Source: Eucalyptus grandis
Taxonomy: Eukaryota; Streptophyta; Magnoliopsida; Myrtales; Myrtaceae
Reading direction: 5' to 3'
Assembly (NCBI RefSeq): GCF_016545825.1
Contig: NC_052614.1
Location: 40,146,072 to 40,210,071 of the forward strand
Length of the DNA: 64,000 bases
Shown: positions 13,065 to 26,563 of the stretch, piece by piece
Position numbering within the stretch: the first letter of the stretch is position 1
Layout of the letters: every line of letters begins with the position of its first letter
The notes under the pieces: generated by a model
The model's input: only the letters and a program-made list of their open reading frames with translations
Databases searched by the model: none
Told to the model about the DNA's origin: nothing
Position numbers and translations under genes: made by a program

Positions 13065-13590
13065 TTTTCTTTTTTTATAGTTAAATTATCCCAAAATTCC
13101 TAATTCTATTTTATGGTGATGAATTTTACCTTAAACTTTTCCACTTTGTATCAATTTAGTCCTAAATATTTTGATAATTTGTCAATTCAGTCCTACACAT
13201 TTCAATTGTGTCAATGAAATCCTCAACATTTTGAGGATTTGTCAATTTAGTCTTAAATTTTCAAAGAATTGTCAATATAGTCCTTCTGAATAGTTTTGAG
13301 AGGAAATATGATGATGTGATAGTGTAGCTAGTTTCGATTGTCCTATGTGGTACGGCCATAGTTAACGTGAACTATAATTTTATATTTTTTAAAAAAATTT
13401 GCCCAAATTTTATATTAATTTTTAATTTTACTTCTTTCTTTTTTCTTCACAAGGTCATTGACCTTACCTAAGGGCTGGCAAGAGCATTATGACCATGGTC
13501 GGATCTAATGAGGGCTAACAAGCCCTCATTGTGGCCGGTGAGGATGTCGCGAACCCTCATCCAAGCCCTTTGTGGGCAACAAAGAGGATC
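13065..13590. repeat. MITE-like family A, copy 1 (partial)
   Basis: It contains the arm typical of this family (runs of TCAATTTAGTCCTAAA variants, then CCTATGTGGTACGGCCA). The GC-rich core follows, with GAGGGCT..AACAAGCCCTC and GGCCGGTGAGG words. The opposite arm seen in the copies near 33.1, 35.6, 36.9 and 44.0 kb is not present, so the copy is truncated. Non-coding. Confidence 0.6.
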
Positions 13591-13599
13591 ATCTGCCTT

Positions 13600-15770
13600 C
13601 GAGCACATTTTAATGAAAGATACAATTGAATTATCAAAATGAACCCAAGGGCTAGCAGCGGTGGCCACCCCACTTATCGATAGGTGCTCGGTGTAATTTT
13701 CATTAATATTCTCCTTCTTATTTACTCTTTTCATTTGAAGATATGCGATCACTTCCTATAACTACTCATTCTTTGGCTTTCAGAGCTTTCGAACCTTTGA
13801 TAACAAGTTTCCGAGTCCCCAGTTCACAAAATAGGTATATCACACGATTTGACGAATTGCTATTCTCGACATCAAACATGACACCCTTGTTTCAATGCTA
13901 AAGTATTAACAAAGTCAAAATTCCCTCGATATCACCATTTTTGCCGAAGCATGTCCCAATTAGCAAACAAACCGCAGACTAACGCGACATCAACAAACGC
14001 GTCGACGGCATTCTTAATCGATCTCTTTGTTGAAATTTCGGTTGTTTAGACTAATTGACGACCCATGTTTTTCCGTCCATTCTTGATTAAATCTTTAAAA
14101 TATCCGAGACAAGACCACGAAGTCCACAATAGCGAAGGACACCACAAGTTTTCTCTAGACGAATCGGATTCAACGAGATTATAATTAAGTTCGTGGACTT
14201 AGTGACGGGGTTTTCCAACATAATATGCTTTGAAAATTCCCATAAAATAATGCTGTTGCATCACATTGTGACAAAAATAGCATGCATGACAAGCACTACA
14301 TGTCTACTTAAGTTGGAAAGCGAAAGCAGACGACTTAGCCAGAACGGAAGAGGTGGTAATCACGGCATAATGAAGGGGGAAAGACCGACTGTTCACGAGT
14401 AACAATCCACAAGCAATCGAATAAATCCAAAAAACGAATTGCGAAAAATTATTAATTTTAAGACAATAGAAAAAGGCGTTCAAAAGATGTGTCAATTTAC
14501 AAACATGGAGGCACCATTGAATCTGGACTAGGGTGTCTCTTGGACAAAAAAAAATTCAATTCTTGGTCATTTTCTAACAAATAAAATTCAAGCTCCAATT
14601 GCACATCCACGTCACCAGGTCATTTTCCTCGAAACTATACTAGAACAAGTCCATCATTGTCGCGTCACCATTGACGTCATCTGGTCAATGTCACCCACAA
14701 AACGATCACCAACTTCATTTTTAACACTGTGTTTTATGTCTCTATCTTTGACCGAGAAAATTAGTTCGAATTAGAAGCATTATTCAAATGGATCGAATGG
14801 AAAATTGATGTGTATACCATTGAATGGCTTTCGGTGCCTGCTCAATTTGAGATAACATATAATACTCGCGCTTTTGGACTCCTAATAACACTAACTAAAT
14901 GTTCGGTTCATTTAACCAAAATACGAACTTAAGGAAGATATCTAGTTCAGTAGACCTAGATCTACATTAAGGTTCAACGGAAAGTAGGGTTTTATTTAGG
15001 TATTGGAAGGACGGTGGAGTGAACTAAGAAACAATGATTCCGTATGGTTGAGGTTGTAATTCCAAATGTCTCAACAAACAATTCGTTCTAAGAGTAAACA
15101 TTTTCTTTTAGGTATCATTAGGATTGTTTAAGTCGATATAGAAAGTTATTATCACATATTACATTGGACATTTACTCATTGCTTCTTATGAATGAGAATG
15201 ATTCGCGAGTCTACTCGATTCTTTAGTTTCTGAAAGTAGTTTGAAGCAAACAAAGGGTAAACTGGTGAAGAAAGAAAGTTGCTCGTATGGGTTGTTTTTA
15301 TATGTTTTTATTTATCTTTTAGTTTTTGTAGAATATTATGGCAGTTGAGGTCCATTAATTACAAGTAAATACAAGACCAATGTAGTTTTAAAATGTAAAT
15401 AAAACAACTATGTCACGGAATATATTTTCGAAATAAAATAACTGGGGAAAAATAATTCTTCTCATGCACTACTTCAATTATCTGAGTCGATTGTCACAGA
15501 TCAACTGTCAATTGTCACAGACCAACTTAAATCTATGTTTTCAATTCAGTGGCGATGCATCCTTATGGAGACCATGTAAGTGGCAAAGATTTAGTTCTTC
15601 ATAATAACCCGACCTTAATCAATCACGCCGAATTGAAATCTAATTTAGAATGTCTTAACATAGAGTTGATAAGCAAAGATATTATATAGTTTCGACCAAG
15701 GTAAGTTTTTCTCAAGTTAGTTGAGAAAAATTCTCCCAAGACGACAATTGAATGAACCGAGGCATGCCAA
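13600..15770. other. intergenic, nothing recognised
   Basis: AT-rich spacer with scattered short open frames. No domain, RNA gene, terminal repeat or duplication was recognised. Confidence 0.5.
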
Positions 15771-16022
15771 TCAAGAATGGCAAAAAGGAAAAAGAGTTCC
15801 ATCTTCACCTCCCCGAGTGGGATTTCTAGTACCATGTCGAATCACTTGATTGGGTGGCTGCTGGATTGGACACGTGCCGGAGCACCGGACGGGGCCGGCA
15901 TCGCCGCCTGCCCCGCGCACGCCGCCGTACCTGATCTCCTCCGTCTCACCTGAACAACGTGTGGTTGGCGTTGGGTGTGAAACCTGATGCGAAAAAGATG
16001 CTGAAAAGGAACAGGGGACCAC
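15771..16022 (-). pseudogene. possible relic of a histidine-acid-phosphatase (MINPP-like) gene
   Basis: An 83-codon minus-strand frame contains EEIRYGGVRGAGG and, about 30 residues later, CPIQQPPNQVIRHGTRNPT. The RHGTRxPT motif is the active-site signature of multiple inositol polyphosphate phosphatases. In plant members a TRY motif and a C-P-I motif sit at similar distances upstream. The frame is open only briefly, the region between the motifs does not match, and no downstream exon with the family's catalytic HAE motif was found. It may be a decayed fragment or a chance match; I cannot separate the two by eye. Confidence 0.3.
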
Positions 16023-19000
16023 AGGAAACAGAGCGATCGCCCCGCCCCACGAACCATCAACTCAAATCATTAAACTACCGAAGGACTTATTGTGGTTCAT
16101 GAATGCTTGCCCCCGCGGTTCAAGAATCAAGAACCCACGCTCCTCCCCAAAAAAGTAAAAAGGCAGCAACGAGAAAGAAAGTTTTATACTTTTGGTCCGT
16201 GCTTATAGCTGTAACATCCATTTGCATCCATTTACTGCATATGGTCTTTGAAGGGTGAGGTATTGTTGTGGAATGTTTTGTTGTTATTTTCCTAATAATT
16301 CAAGAACACGGGCACAGAGACCCGATAAGGTGGAAACCCATTATATATCTTGTAAATCTCTACAAACCAATCTAGTCTATGCTTTTGGCTTATGCCAGGA
16401 GTCTTAATATAGAGTAATTTGCATCTAACTTTGGAGGTTTGAATATGTGATCTCCAGCTTCTGGATTGGAAATCACTTGAAATTAACTGACTATGCTGAC
16501 CCTAGAGTTTATGTTTTAATTTTTGAAAAGAAAAGAAAAGTTTGCATAGGATTAGACATGTCGATTTTTGTGTGTTCAGTGATATTTCACATTGAATAAA
16601 AGTTATATTATGAGAGCCATAAAGTTCCAAGGGTTGTAATAAAAAGTTAGAAGTCAAAACAACTCCAAAAATTTTTTATAAAAAAAAAAAGACTATTTCT
16701 TGGAGTCTTTTTTTTTTTTTTAATTTCTATAAGAGTTGGCGGTACTTCTGCAATTTAACTATCGAATTTTATTGCATCTTGGAGTAAATGAATGACACCC
16801 TCGTCTCAAAGCGTACACAAGTCAAAAATGATATTCGACGAAAAGTATAAGGAACCAAAGTGGACACATTAAAAATAGGATGGAGACTTGATGAAAGGGG
16901 CCCCCCTTTGCGAAAATCATACTCCGAGGACTAAAATGAAAACAAGAACCACAGTTTCAAGGATCAAAAGGACAAGCCCTTATCTTCACATGCAAATGCT
17001 TCCAATGTGGAGTTAGAAACCAATATGGTCACGCACATTAAAATATAAGATTGGCGAAGACAAATGGTGGGGAACATAAAGACACCAATTGAATAAAATT
17101 AAAATTTTCATATCAATCAATTTAGCTTTCTTTCGAGGCGTGCGTCTGATGGACGAGACAATGGGGTGGGTCGTCTCTTTCCTTTGATCGCTTTTGCCAC
17201 CTTTCCGTATAAAATGCTTTTGGCATCTTCCTCCTCCTCCTCCTCCTCCTCCTCCTTCCTACTCATTAGCTGAGATTAGCATAGGCCGTATCTTTCACCT
17301 ATATTTTATTACTACACCCTCCATTAAAAAAAAAAAAATGTAACCCTAATGACCATCTCAATTCCCCCACGAGAAAATGAAAGCAAAGACTGATTAAAAT
17401 ATAATCGCATCTTGATTAGAAGATCACGCAATCCATCATCGGCTCTGCCACGCACTGCAGCTCTATCGCCTTTGTGCAATCTTGCATTCTTTATTTCGCT
17501 ACGAAAATTAAAAAAAGAAAGAACAGGAGACACGTGAGTGAATATAAAAATCCTGATAGAGTATGCAGTATGAATTAAAGAAGGTGATTATTGCTTGACT
17601 AATCCAACGTTTTATTTAGCTGAATTCCCTGGTTTGGGGTATACCATCTAGATCCGATCGCAATGGAATGTGAATATAATAGCTCAAGCGAGGGGATGAT
17701 ATTATAATTTTGCTCAGCCCTTTTTTGACTCGAAGGTGGCTACGTCGACCTAGGTTTAAATAGATTACGCGAGGGCCTTCGTATATATCAAGATGCTGAC
17801 CTAGCAATGGTTGAAACTTGAATCTGCTAAAAGAAGAAATAACGAAAATGGTGGGGAGCTATTTATGGAAATCAAATGATAAGTGCGTCAGTTATATTTC
17901 ATTCGGGAGTCATGTTGGATGTGATTAATAAGAAAAATTGAGTGAATTTGACATGTTTACATTGAATGAACGACAACCTTAGGATATTTTGACCCAACTT
18001 GGATAGAGTAATCAACTTCTATAAGTTTTCTAAGGTGATATTTAACCGCTACACTAACCTAAAGTAGTTGTCATTGGGATTCCTATATATAACCGAAAAA
18101 AAAAAAAAAAAAAAGAGGAAGAGTGGTACGCAGAGGATTGACACAAAGGATTAGCCCAGAGGCATGCCTAGGTAGTTCATAATCATCTAATTAGAATCGA
18201 TCTGAATTATGCTTGAGCAGTTTATAATCATTCGGTTAGGATCAATCCAAACCTGACTTTTTTTAATGTGTATAGTTCAACGTGCCAACTATTAAACATT
18301 AGAAACACAAAATATGCGATTAATAAAAATGTCATGAAATCCCCCACTCTTAGAGGGTGTACTTAGCGTCAAGGAACGTGTACAGTGTTTTGTGCACGCC
18401 TCGTTCATAACCCCATTGGTAGAAATAAAAAAGGGAAAGAAATTTTCTAGTATCATGATCAATACTACTTAATAGTATGAAATTGAAGGAAGACTTCCGA
18501 TCATATTCTAAAAAGTGAAATGAAGAAGAAGATCCAATCAAATACTCTTCTATTGTGCATGAAATTTATGGTTTCTGTCACGACAGATTTACTTCATTGG
18601 CAGCAAATGGTTATCCATTAAGTGGCGAAGTCCTTATTTCCAAACTGAAATCTTATGCCCTACACTCTTGCAAAAAGGGACTAAGAGGGGGTGGCTACCC
18701 CGTTAATCTTTATATAATTCGTTCATGTTACTCTATATGTAGATCTCATTGTGTATGACCTATTACTAGATAATTCATGGGTAGAGCAAGAAAATGTGAA
18801 ACGAGACAGTTCTACAATAATCAAGATGTAGAGAGTAAAATTGATTGAATTGCACATTTACTCAAGTGTTTCTCGGGATCCAATTACGCTCAAATGCCTA
18901 CAATAATTAACTGAAAAGAAAATACTGTTCTCCTCACAAACTCTCTTTTTTGATGGCTCCCATAACTCTCTCTCCAATTTGGTTTGACCTTGTGAGCACA

Positions 19001-20255
19001 TTAGGTTAGAAACACAAACTTAATCAGAGCTGGGTCGGACATCCCCAGTGCTTTAACTTGTCAGATTGTGTTAGAGTCAGACGTTAGGCCACACCCTAAT
19101 CCTCCTTCGAATGTCTAAACCTTGCAATTCAAACACACAGTTGTTGCTCCACTTGTCTCCACTTATTTCAAATGTCCTCGCGCACTCCAATTTTTTTTTT
19201 TTGCTCTCTTTCAAAAATCAAGTTGGTTCCTAAAAGAATGAGGTCAAATAGTTGGAAGTGTGCAACAAATATAAGGAGATCATCAAGATAGAGCTCATTA
19301 ATATATTCAGTAAGATTTACTTTTACTAGAGATCAATAAAGATATAATAATTACTCTACACCAAGCCAATTCTTTAATGCGAGACTTTTAATATAATTAG
19401 CACATGCATCTCAACACAAACATTATGCAACATTCAACAAAATAGAGAATCCAAATCCATCCAAAAAAGAGATTTATCTTTTAAGATATGTATCCTTTAT
19501 CTCATTAAAAAAATCCAACTATAATGGATAACAGAATCGGCTTTATGATGGCTTGTACTTGAACTTTCGCCTTCTCTTTTTCATCCACCATGATGTCCAT
19601 TTCTTGTTTTCTATACATCTTAGATTCTAATCGAATTTTCATCCACAAACATGGACTTAACTTATCCGCTCCGGATTCCACTATCATGTAGTCTTCGGAT
19701 TGAGGAAAAAAAACACATACAAGAACGAAATAGATACTGCTGTTTCAACCGCTAACTTAAGCTATACCTAAAGCAAATTCAAAGCCACCCCCTCCTCGTT
19801 AATCAAACCCAATTTGCAATGAAGAGAGAGTGCGTAGAATGTCCTTATACGAGACCAAATTAGGGCTCATGCAAGCTTCATCTGTGTGCTGTCTCGTTTT
19901 TTAGACTCCTGGTTTTTTCGACCTTCAACCTGATATACTTCCCCCATTATTATATCATATCACCATTCAAAGAATCATTCCCACGTCCCCTCTTTCGCTA
20001 CATTATTCTACTACAGCAGCGAAGCGCATCCTCGTCAAACGGTCATCCATCTCCGATACCTAACACATACTTTGTTAGGGGAAAAATATAATGTGCCCCC
20101 GCGTTCCCGAACTGTTTAGAGGTCAAAGAATGGTGAATTCCCCCGAATAAAGAAAAAAAAGGGAATTTGGCTTTTGGGTCTCACCCATATATGTTTCGGT
20201 CAAAGACGCTTCAGGCTATGGAATTTCCAAGAGAATAATCCTACCCTCTATTTAT
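16023..20255. other. intergenic with short SSRs and one hairpin
   Basis: No gene recognised. It contains a (CCT)n microsatellite at 17230-17256, several poly-A/T runs, and a small hairpin near 16682-16722 made of an A-run ending GACT and a T-run starting AGTC. The longest open frames are under 70 codons. Confidence 0.5.
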
Positions 20256-20261
20256 AAATTC

Positions 20262-20301
<40 letters not shown>

Positions 20302-20310
20302 GAGAGAGAG
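20256..20310. repeat. (CT)n microsatellite with inverted (GA) end
   Basis: An interrupted CT tract ends in CTCGAGAGAGAGA, making a short palindrome at its right edge. A second CT-rich patch lies at 20590-20635. Confidence 0.85.
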
Positions 20311-20639
20311 ATCTCACCGTCTAAGTGGAAGTGTCAACTCCAAACTCCATTTTTGCCCTGAAAAAACGGCTTTGCAGTTTGACAAGAGGACCCAAGAAGC
20401 GAAGCGATGGATGGGGGGCGTGTCAGCATCGTTCCCTCCTCATGATTATCCCACTTAAGTTAAATCCTCGAAGTGCTTTGGTTAAAACTTTCTAATCTTT
20501 GGGGGACCATTTGACATATTCCACTAATGATGCAACGGGATTCTGCAACATTGGACTCTGAGGTTTCAAGATCTCAGGACACGACGGGGGAGAGAGAGAT
20601 CTCGCCTCTCTCTTTCTGTCTCTCTCTCCCTCTCATGTT

Positions 20640-23100
20640 GCGGTTCTTGAATTTGGACTTTAATTCGATGGAGTGTTTCTTAAGTAACTAGAGAAACCCA
20701 ACTTCATTTCCAGTGAAATTCAAGATCTTTCTGAGGGACATAAAGAAAGCACGATAATAGCTTTCTTGAATTCGTAGATAATGGAAAAAGCCCGAGTAAA
20801 ATAAAATTTAAACCTCAGGTAATCATCTTGGTCTTTAAGACTGTCTTTCTTGTTTTTCATTTCTATTTTTTGTGTCCGAGTTTGCGGTAAAACATTACCA
20901 ACTACATATAGTATGACTTCTGATTTCAAAGGGTCACGTCCAAAAAATCTCCGGATCCAACAACTTAGATTCCTATAAATTCTATTTTAATGACTACAGA
21001 AAATATTCTCTAGGAAGCTACGGCTAAGAAGAAAATGAAACTTGACTTAACCCTAGTAGGCACGCGTCAGACAGGTAGATAGAAGAGAGAATGGCTTTGT
21101 TATTTTATTTATTTTGTTATTCATGTGTTTATTTATTGTTTTGTTTTGTTTTGTTCTTAGCAGTTTGCTTCTGGGGAGGATGCAAGTGAACCATCAGAAT
21201 CTTTCTGGAAGTCCACTTTAATCATATTAACCTCTGGTTTATTTGCCCTAATCATTTTAATTAACCCTTCTCACACGCCACAGATGAATTGCATTCTACA
21301 ACTTTTCCAGTGGGTTCAGTACTTCTTTGATTGCATTGAATATTTGCGATTGACAATGAGTTCTCATGAAAAATATTGCAGTACAAATAAAAAAAGAGGA
21401 CTAATTAGGCACACATGACCAGCATTGATCTCGTTATATTCCGTTAAAGTATTTCATATGATTTATTTACTTGATCTATATGCTCTTTGTATACATGCGA
21501 TCTCTTTTTCACTTATAAATTTAAATTTTGGATTGGATGGGGTGTTAGGTTGCAAACACAACAACATTTTTCTAGCTGATGATTGTGATGGCCAAAGGAA
21601 ATATCATGTGCTAGGGGAAAGCAAAGTACACATGTACAGTGATTTAGGATGTTGATTAATTTCCCCATTGAAATGGGGATATTGCTACGACTTACGTGAA
21701 CTGAGATATAACTGATTTAATTTTTTTTTAATACTTGGTACGTGTCAGCTTTTGTTTATTATATTCGCTCACTCACTCTATAATTGACTTCTTTTACCCG
21801 CTTGCAGACAAAATTTCAGTTAGTGGGATGACTATTTGGTCATGGAAACGTACCCCTTTGATAATTTGAACCATCACCCTGCTGGACATTAACATTTTTT
21901 AACCAATTAACATATCGTTCGATATATACTTTTATGGAATAAAATAGCTCATTTGCGAGACAAATCCATCATAATTTGTATAATTTGTAATATTGGCTAC
22001 TCATCGAGTTGTTAGATGAAGACGTTGGTTAATATTTAATTATTCTATCAAAGAGAACCGATTGATAAATGACGACGTCCATTCAATAAGGGTGGCATGT
22101 AAATAGAAAGTCTCCTTCCTCGGCTCAGTTATCGTACACAAAAATTAGTTATTAATCATTGAGACCATAGTATTATTTTACACTCAATAATTAAGAAATT
22201 CAACTCATATAATATAAAGTAATTGGGTTGGACCTACTAGGAGAACTTATCCTAAAAATAAGTGTAATAAGAAATAATAATCGATCGAGTAAGTCATCTA
22301 GAGTCTTGCACCTCGATAAGTGTGAGGTCCTCTTGACTTCGACATAATTACTTGGGGTCAGCCTATAACTGTAAGTAAGTAATTCCTTAGGGTTTCCCTT
22401 ACCCTAACGTGGATGGTCCGCCTTTAATTAAATGACCCAAAACATGTGGTTAGCTCGGCGTGCAAAAATTGGCCAAAAATATCACTCGCCACATGGGAAA
22501 AATAACGGGCGAAGGGAGGGGTCGATGATGGTCATGGGATTATGTAAACTCGTTAAAAATAAGGAGAGAGAGAGAGAGAGAGGGGTGAGAGTTTGAACAC
22601 GAGTTTTGTCATGCTCTAATAATATCTTAAGAATCAATAAATATGCACTCAGTTTTCTCTATAAAATTAGGAACTATCATATGATCAAAACACAACAGCT
22701 AATATCCAATAAGTAAATAATTAAAAAAAAAATCCACAAACAGGATACAATGGAAGAAATTACGAATATATGTCAGTTTACATTACTATTTTACGGTCAC
22801 TTATCAAGTAAAAACACCTTTTAACTCATAGCTATTAAAGAGAGTGCTTGAAAGGGCCATTAGATTATAAAATAAAGGTTTAATTAATTAATTAATTGCC
22901 ACAGAAAAAAATAATAGTTCCTTCGTTGAATTTGTTGAAAAAGCTGCTCCATTTTCATACAAGAGAGTACATCGATTGGGTCTTACATGCGACAAATGTG
23001 CGATTGTCGCAGCACATGTTCTCCAATGCGAGAATTTCCTTGCATCGCGAGCCTTCATTGGTCCACGTAATAAAGCCAACTCTCTATGATGGAATGCTAA
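20640..23100. other. intergenic, nothing recognised
   Basis: AT-rich spacer with a (GA)n run at 22562-22582. Open frames are short and unconserved to my eye. Confidence 0.5.
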
Positions 23101-23111
23101 CTTTGTACGAA

Positions 23112-23212
23112 ATTACCATGCTTCGTGGTAATTATGTACGACATACCATAAAATGTGATTTTTCCAAGATAATTTGTACTTACAATTTGTCATGATCTAA
23201 GTACAAATTATC
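23112..23212. repeat. two adjacent inverted repeats (hairpins)
   Basis: At 23112-23132 a 9-bp near-perfect inverted pair (ATTACCATG with CGTGGTAAT) has a 3-base loop. At 23168-23212 a perfect 15-bp inverted pair (GATAATTTGTACTTA with its complement) has a 15-base loop. It could be the end of a palindromic MITE. The arms are too short and AT-rich for a convincing miRNA precursor. Confidence 0.5.
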
Positions 23213-23214
23213 CA

Positions 23215-23998
23215 CACATGGTGTGATATTACAGAAAATCTAGTAGCGCAATTTACTTTTTATGAAGGGTTTAATGTGACATTCATCATGAATAATTACA
23301 TTAGTTGTCTCTACTTACTCGACAAAATTTTGATTTATTATTATAAACCCCTGACAAACTTGATGGAAGTCTTTCTTTCTTTTTTGGGGTTCTTTCAACT
23401 TGCTCCTTTGGAAAGATGGGGGCAAAACCCCAACGTTGCCTTGATGGTATGTTGTACATGGGTGTGGAGGTACAATTCCCACCCCCTTATGCTCATCTCT
23501 TGCTACATCTTATTATTGACCGGTAGATATGCGTCACGTATCCACCAAATACCTCACCCGAAAAATCCTCTCTCTCCTTAATCAAGCCTCTGGAAAGGAC
23601 AAGGCCACATCCCCACTGCCGTTGCACGCCACCTCACACCAGTGGCTTTGCACCTTCTCGTCGTCAACGAGCTGAGATTTGAGGCTCGATAGTTGAGACT
23701 GAGCCTTAGATCTCAACTCGGGGGATGCTCAAGCCAAGCTTACATATGAGATCTAGGTCTCAACTTCCCTTAATCAATGTTGGTCCAAGGTTAATGCCTT
23801 AAACGGGCATCGATCCGAGATCAATTAGGGTCGAAAGCGGCTATAACTGGGCTTTGCGAGCTCAAAAACCATCATTGCCGAGGAATTCAGCAAAGGGGGA
23901 GGATAAAGCGTGCTTGCACTTACACACATGGAGAAGTTAGGTTTCTTCATTCAACAGGTGTCAGATTCCCACACAGTGAGAATCTAACAATAGATAGG
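23215..23998. other. intergenic, nothing recognised
   Basis: Spacer up to the target duplication of the hAT-like element. A 101-codon plus-strand frame (23276-23581) has no recognisable domain. Confidence 0.45.
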
Positions 23999-24006
23999 AT
24001 GGTAAC

Positions 24007-24869
24007 TAGGGGTGAGCAGTTCTAAGTTCCGCCTAGAACTTGAATAGAACATGAAACCTTATTGGGTATAGGTTTTTCATTTTTTGGAACTTAGAACCTA
24101 CCAATTGGAACTTGGAACCTAGAACCAATCTTGTATCCTATCACAGGTTCCAAGGTCGATTCTAAGGTCCAATAGGTTCTTTTTTTTTTTTTAGTTAAAC
24201 AAAATGAAAATGAACGCGATAATAATAAATAAGCTTGTCATTTATCAAAGAGAATACAAAATAAACAAAACTATCAACAGAAGAAGATGATTTCTTGGCA
24301 ATGAATTCAACTAGATAAAAGTAGAGGTGAACAGTTCTAAATTCCTTACAGGTTCTATCTTGAACTTGGAATTTACCCGTTGAAACAGGTTTCTCATTTT
24401 TTTTTTAAAACCCGAAACCAACTTTACATACCTTAGAATTTGGAACCTATCCCGTCATAGGTTCCAATGTCTACTCAAGTCCCACTTATGTTATTATTTG
24501 AAAGATTACAATTTCACTAATCATAACTTATATTTAAATATATGAAAAATATGAACATTACTAAAGTTAAAATCTTAACTATAAAATGGAAATTGGACTA
24601 GTATTTTCAAATTACACATTCATCATCGAATAGTATGGACTATCGAAAGATCGCATAGAAATATGGATCAAGAAAAATATTAAAATTTGTTTTAGGTTCC
24701 ATGTTACAGGTTTCAAGTTCCAAGTTCCAGGTTCCTCCAATTAAGAATCTAAAATCTACCAATTGAAAAAGTTTTTCATTTTTTGAAACTTACCTTACAT
24801 ATCTTGAAACCTGAAACCCGGTTCAATTCTCAAGTTACAGGTTCTACCCTGCAACCATGCTTACCCCTA
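24007..24869. mobile_element. non-autonomous hAT-like element (863 bp)
   Basis: The left terminus TAGGGGTGAGCA is matched by the inverted right terminus TGCTTACCCCTA (one mismatch). It is flanked by an 8-bp direct repeat, ATGGTAAC at 23999-24006 and GTGGTAAC at 24870-24877 (7 of 8 identical). hAT transposons make 8-bp duplications and plant hAT ends commonly begin TAGGGGTG. There is no transposase frame. The interior repeats GGTTCC/GAACTTGGAACC words, and a second left-end-like segment (GAGGTGAACAGTTCTAAATTCC, starting near 24326) suggests an internal duplication or nested copy. Confidence 0.75.
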
Positions 24870-24879
24870 GTGGTAACTA

Positions 24880-25460
24880 TGGGCACGGGCCACAGCACTC
24901 CATCTCCCATCACAAGCACCAAACATGATTGATTGTCTCTTAATCCAAATCGAGCCTAACTGACCTCTTGTTCGATAAGATCAAAGAAAGATCCTACACA
25001 TCTCTCTTTATTCCACGTCTTCTCAGCTTAAAACAACAAGAACCCTAGCGAATATCACAACCCCTAAGACATGACTATCCTTAGTCCCGTACACTTAGAA
25101 AAGCGACCCCTTCCTTTTCCCCCGCCCCTCGAAGGATCTCCGAGACATAGACACGGGCTGCTCGATGGCTCGTCTGACATTCCCCGCGCCAGGACAGCTC
25201 TCGTGCCACAAAGCACAAAAAAAAAGTTACCATCACGTCTGCACACTCAGCCGCAATTAAAGGAAGCCGACGGCCATCTAATACCTACGTGGTCCATCTC
25301 GATAGTATAGCAAGGAACAAAAAGAGCCTCAGGAAAGGAACCACTATTTAAAAGTTTTGCACATATAAATATATAATTTGGCTTTTCAGCTTCTTAATAG
25401 TCTCGAGCCTCCACACTCCTATTCGAAAATAATTACATTAAAAAGAAGTGGACACTAGAG
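24880..25460. other. intergenic, nothing recognised
   Basis: Spacer between the hAT-like element and a tandem duplication. Only short open frames. Confidence 0.45.
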
Positions 25461-25704
25461 ACGGAAAAAAATACCAAGAATTTATATTTATTGAGAGAAT
25501 TTTTAGTTGTGAGGATGGATGTTGAATTCAATCTCTATTAGTAAAAACAAGAGAATTTATCTCATTCTTAAATATACATTGGGAGAAAAAAGAAACCAAG
25601 AATTTATATTTATAGAGTAAATTCTTGGTTGTGAGGATTGATGTCAAGTTCGATCTATATTAGGAAGGAAAAGAATTTATCCGGTTCTTAGATATACATT
25701 TGTG
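25461..25704. repeat. tandem duplication, two ~122-bp copies
   Basis: Both copies contain ACCAAGAATTTATATTTAT (near 25473 and 25595). TTGTGAGGAT, a GATGT..AAGTTC/GAATTC word, TATTAG, AGAATTTATC and TTCTTA.ATATACATT follow in the same order and spacing. Similarity is well above background. No coding potential. Confidence 0.75.
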
Positions 25705-26563
25705 ATGACTTTCATTTCGGTGTATTGTCATAAGTCGGATAAACTTTTAAAAGATTAGTTTGTCATCACTTTTCTTTGAAAAATTAATTTAAGTTACTCC
25801 GGAATAAAAAATTGGAAGCATAAGGGAGATTTTTATTTTTTTTATAAAAAATTTCTCTTTTTATTTTTTTACACAAAGCTCATAGGTATGCTGCAAATCT
25901 AACGGGGGTGGTAGGGTGGAAACAACACTAAGCATTGGACAATTACTTCAAATAGGCAATTCCTATAAATAAAGTATGGGCGCACTAAAAAGTCCTTTGG
26001 CAATTGAAAGATCAAATAAATGACACAAAGCCACCCTAATGCCCGTGGCCGTAGCCATTTTGGAGGTGGGGTTTTTTTTTTTTTTGTTCGGTAAGAGGTG
26101 GGGTTGAGTTTCACTAAATCAATGTGCCGTTTCTTGACCTGAAAAAGATAAAAGGAGTTGGAAAGAGAAAAAAGGAAAAAACTCAATGTACTTTTTGATG
26201 CTACTTATGCGCATTGTGTATACATAGTTATGAAATATGATTCAATAAATTGAAAGAGGTTATAGAGACTGTATTAAATGAATTTACACTAAAAGAAAAG
26301 GTAAAAGCATGATGTCAAATAGAATAATCCGGTGTGACTCATGGAATCACACGAGATATTCTATGCTTTCTGAAAGAAATAAATCAACATCAAATAATAT
26401 TTGTGATCTCGATCGATGACAATTAAATAAGTCATCAATTGGTGAGGAGCAAATATGTGTGAAGAGAAGTTAGAAAGAAGCGCCTCTAATTACTCATGTT
26501 GGATGAGCAAAAAAACAGTCTACTGCAATTGGTCTCAACTTTGTTGCTCAAGTATTCATCAAC

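Noticed and set aside
16682..16722. Short hairpin AAAGACT/AGTCTTT
   Set aside because: Mostly poly-A against poly-T; expected in AT-rich DNA and too short for a miRNA precursor.
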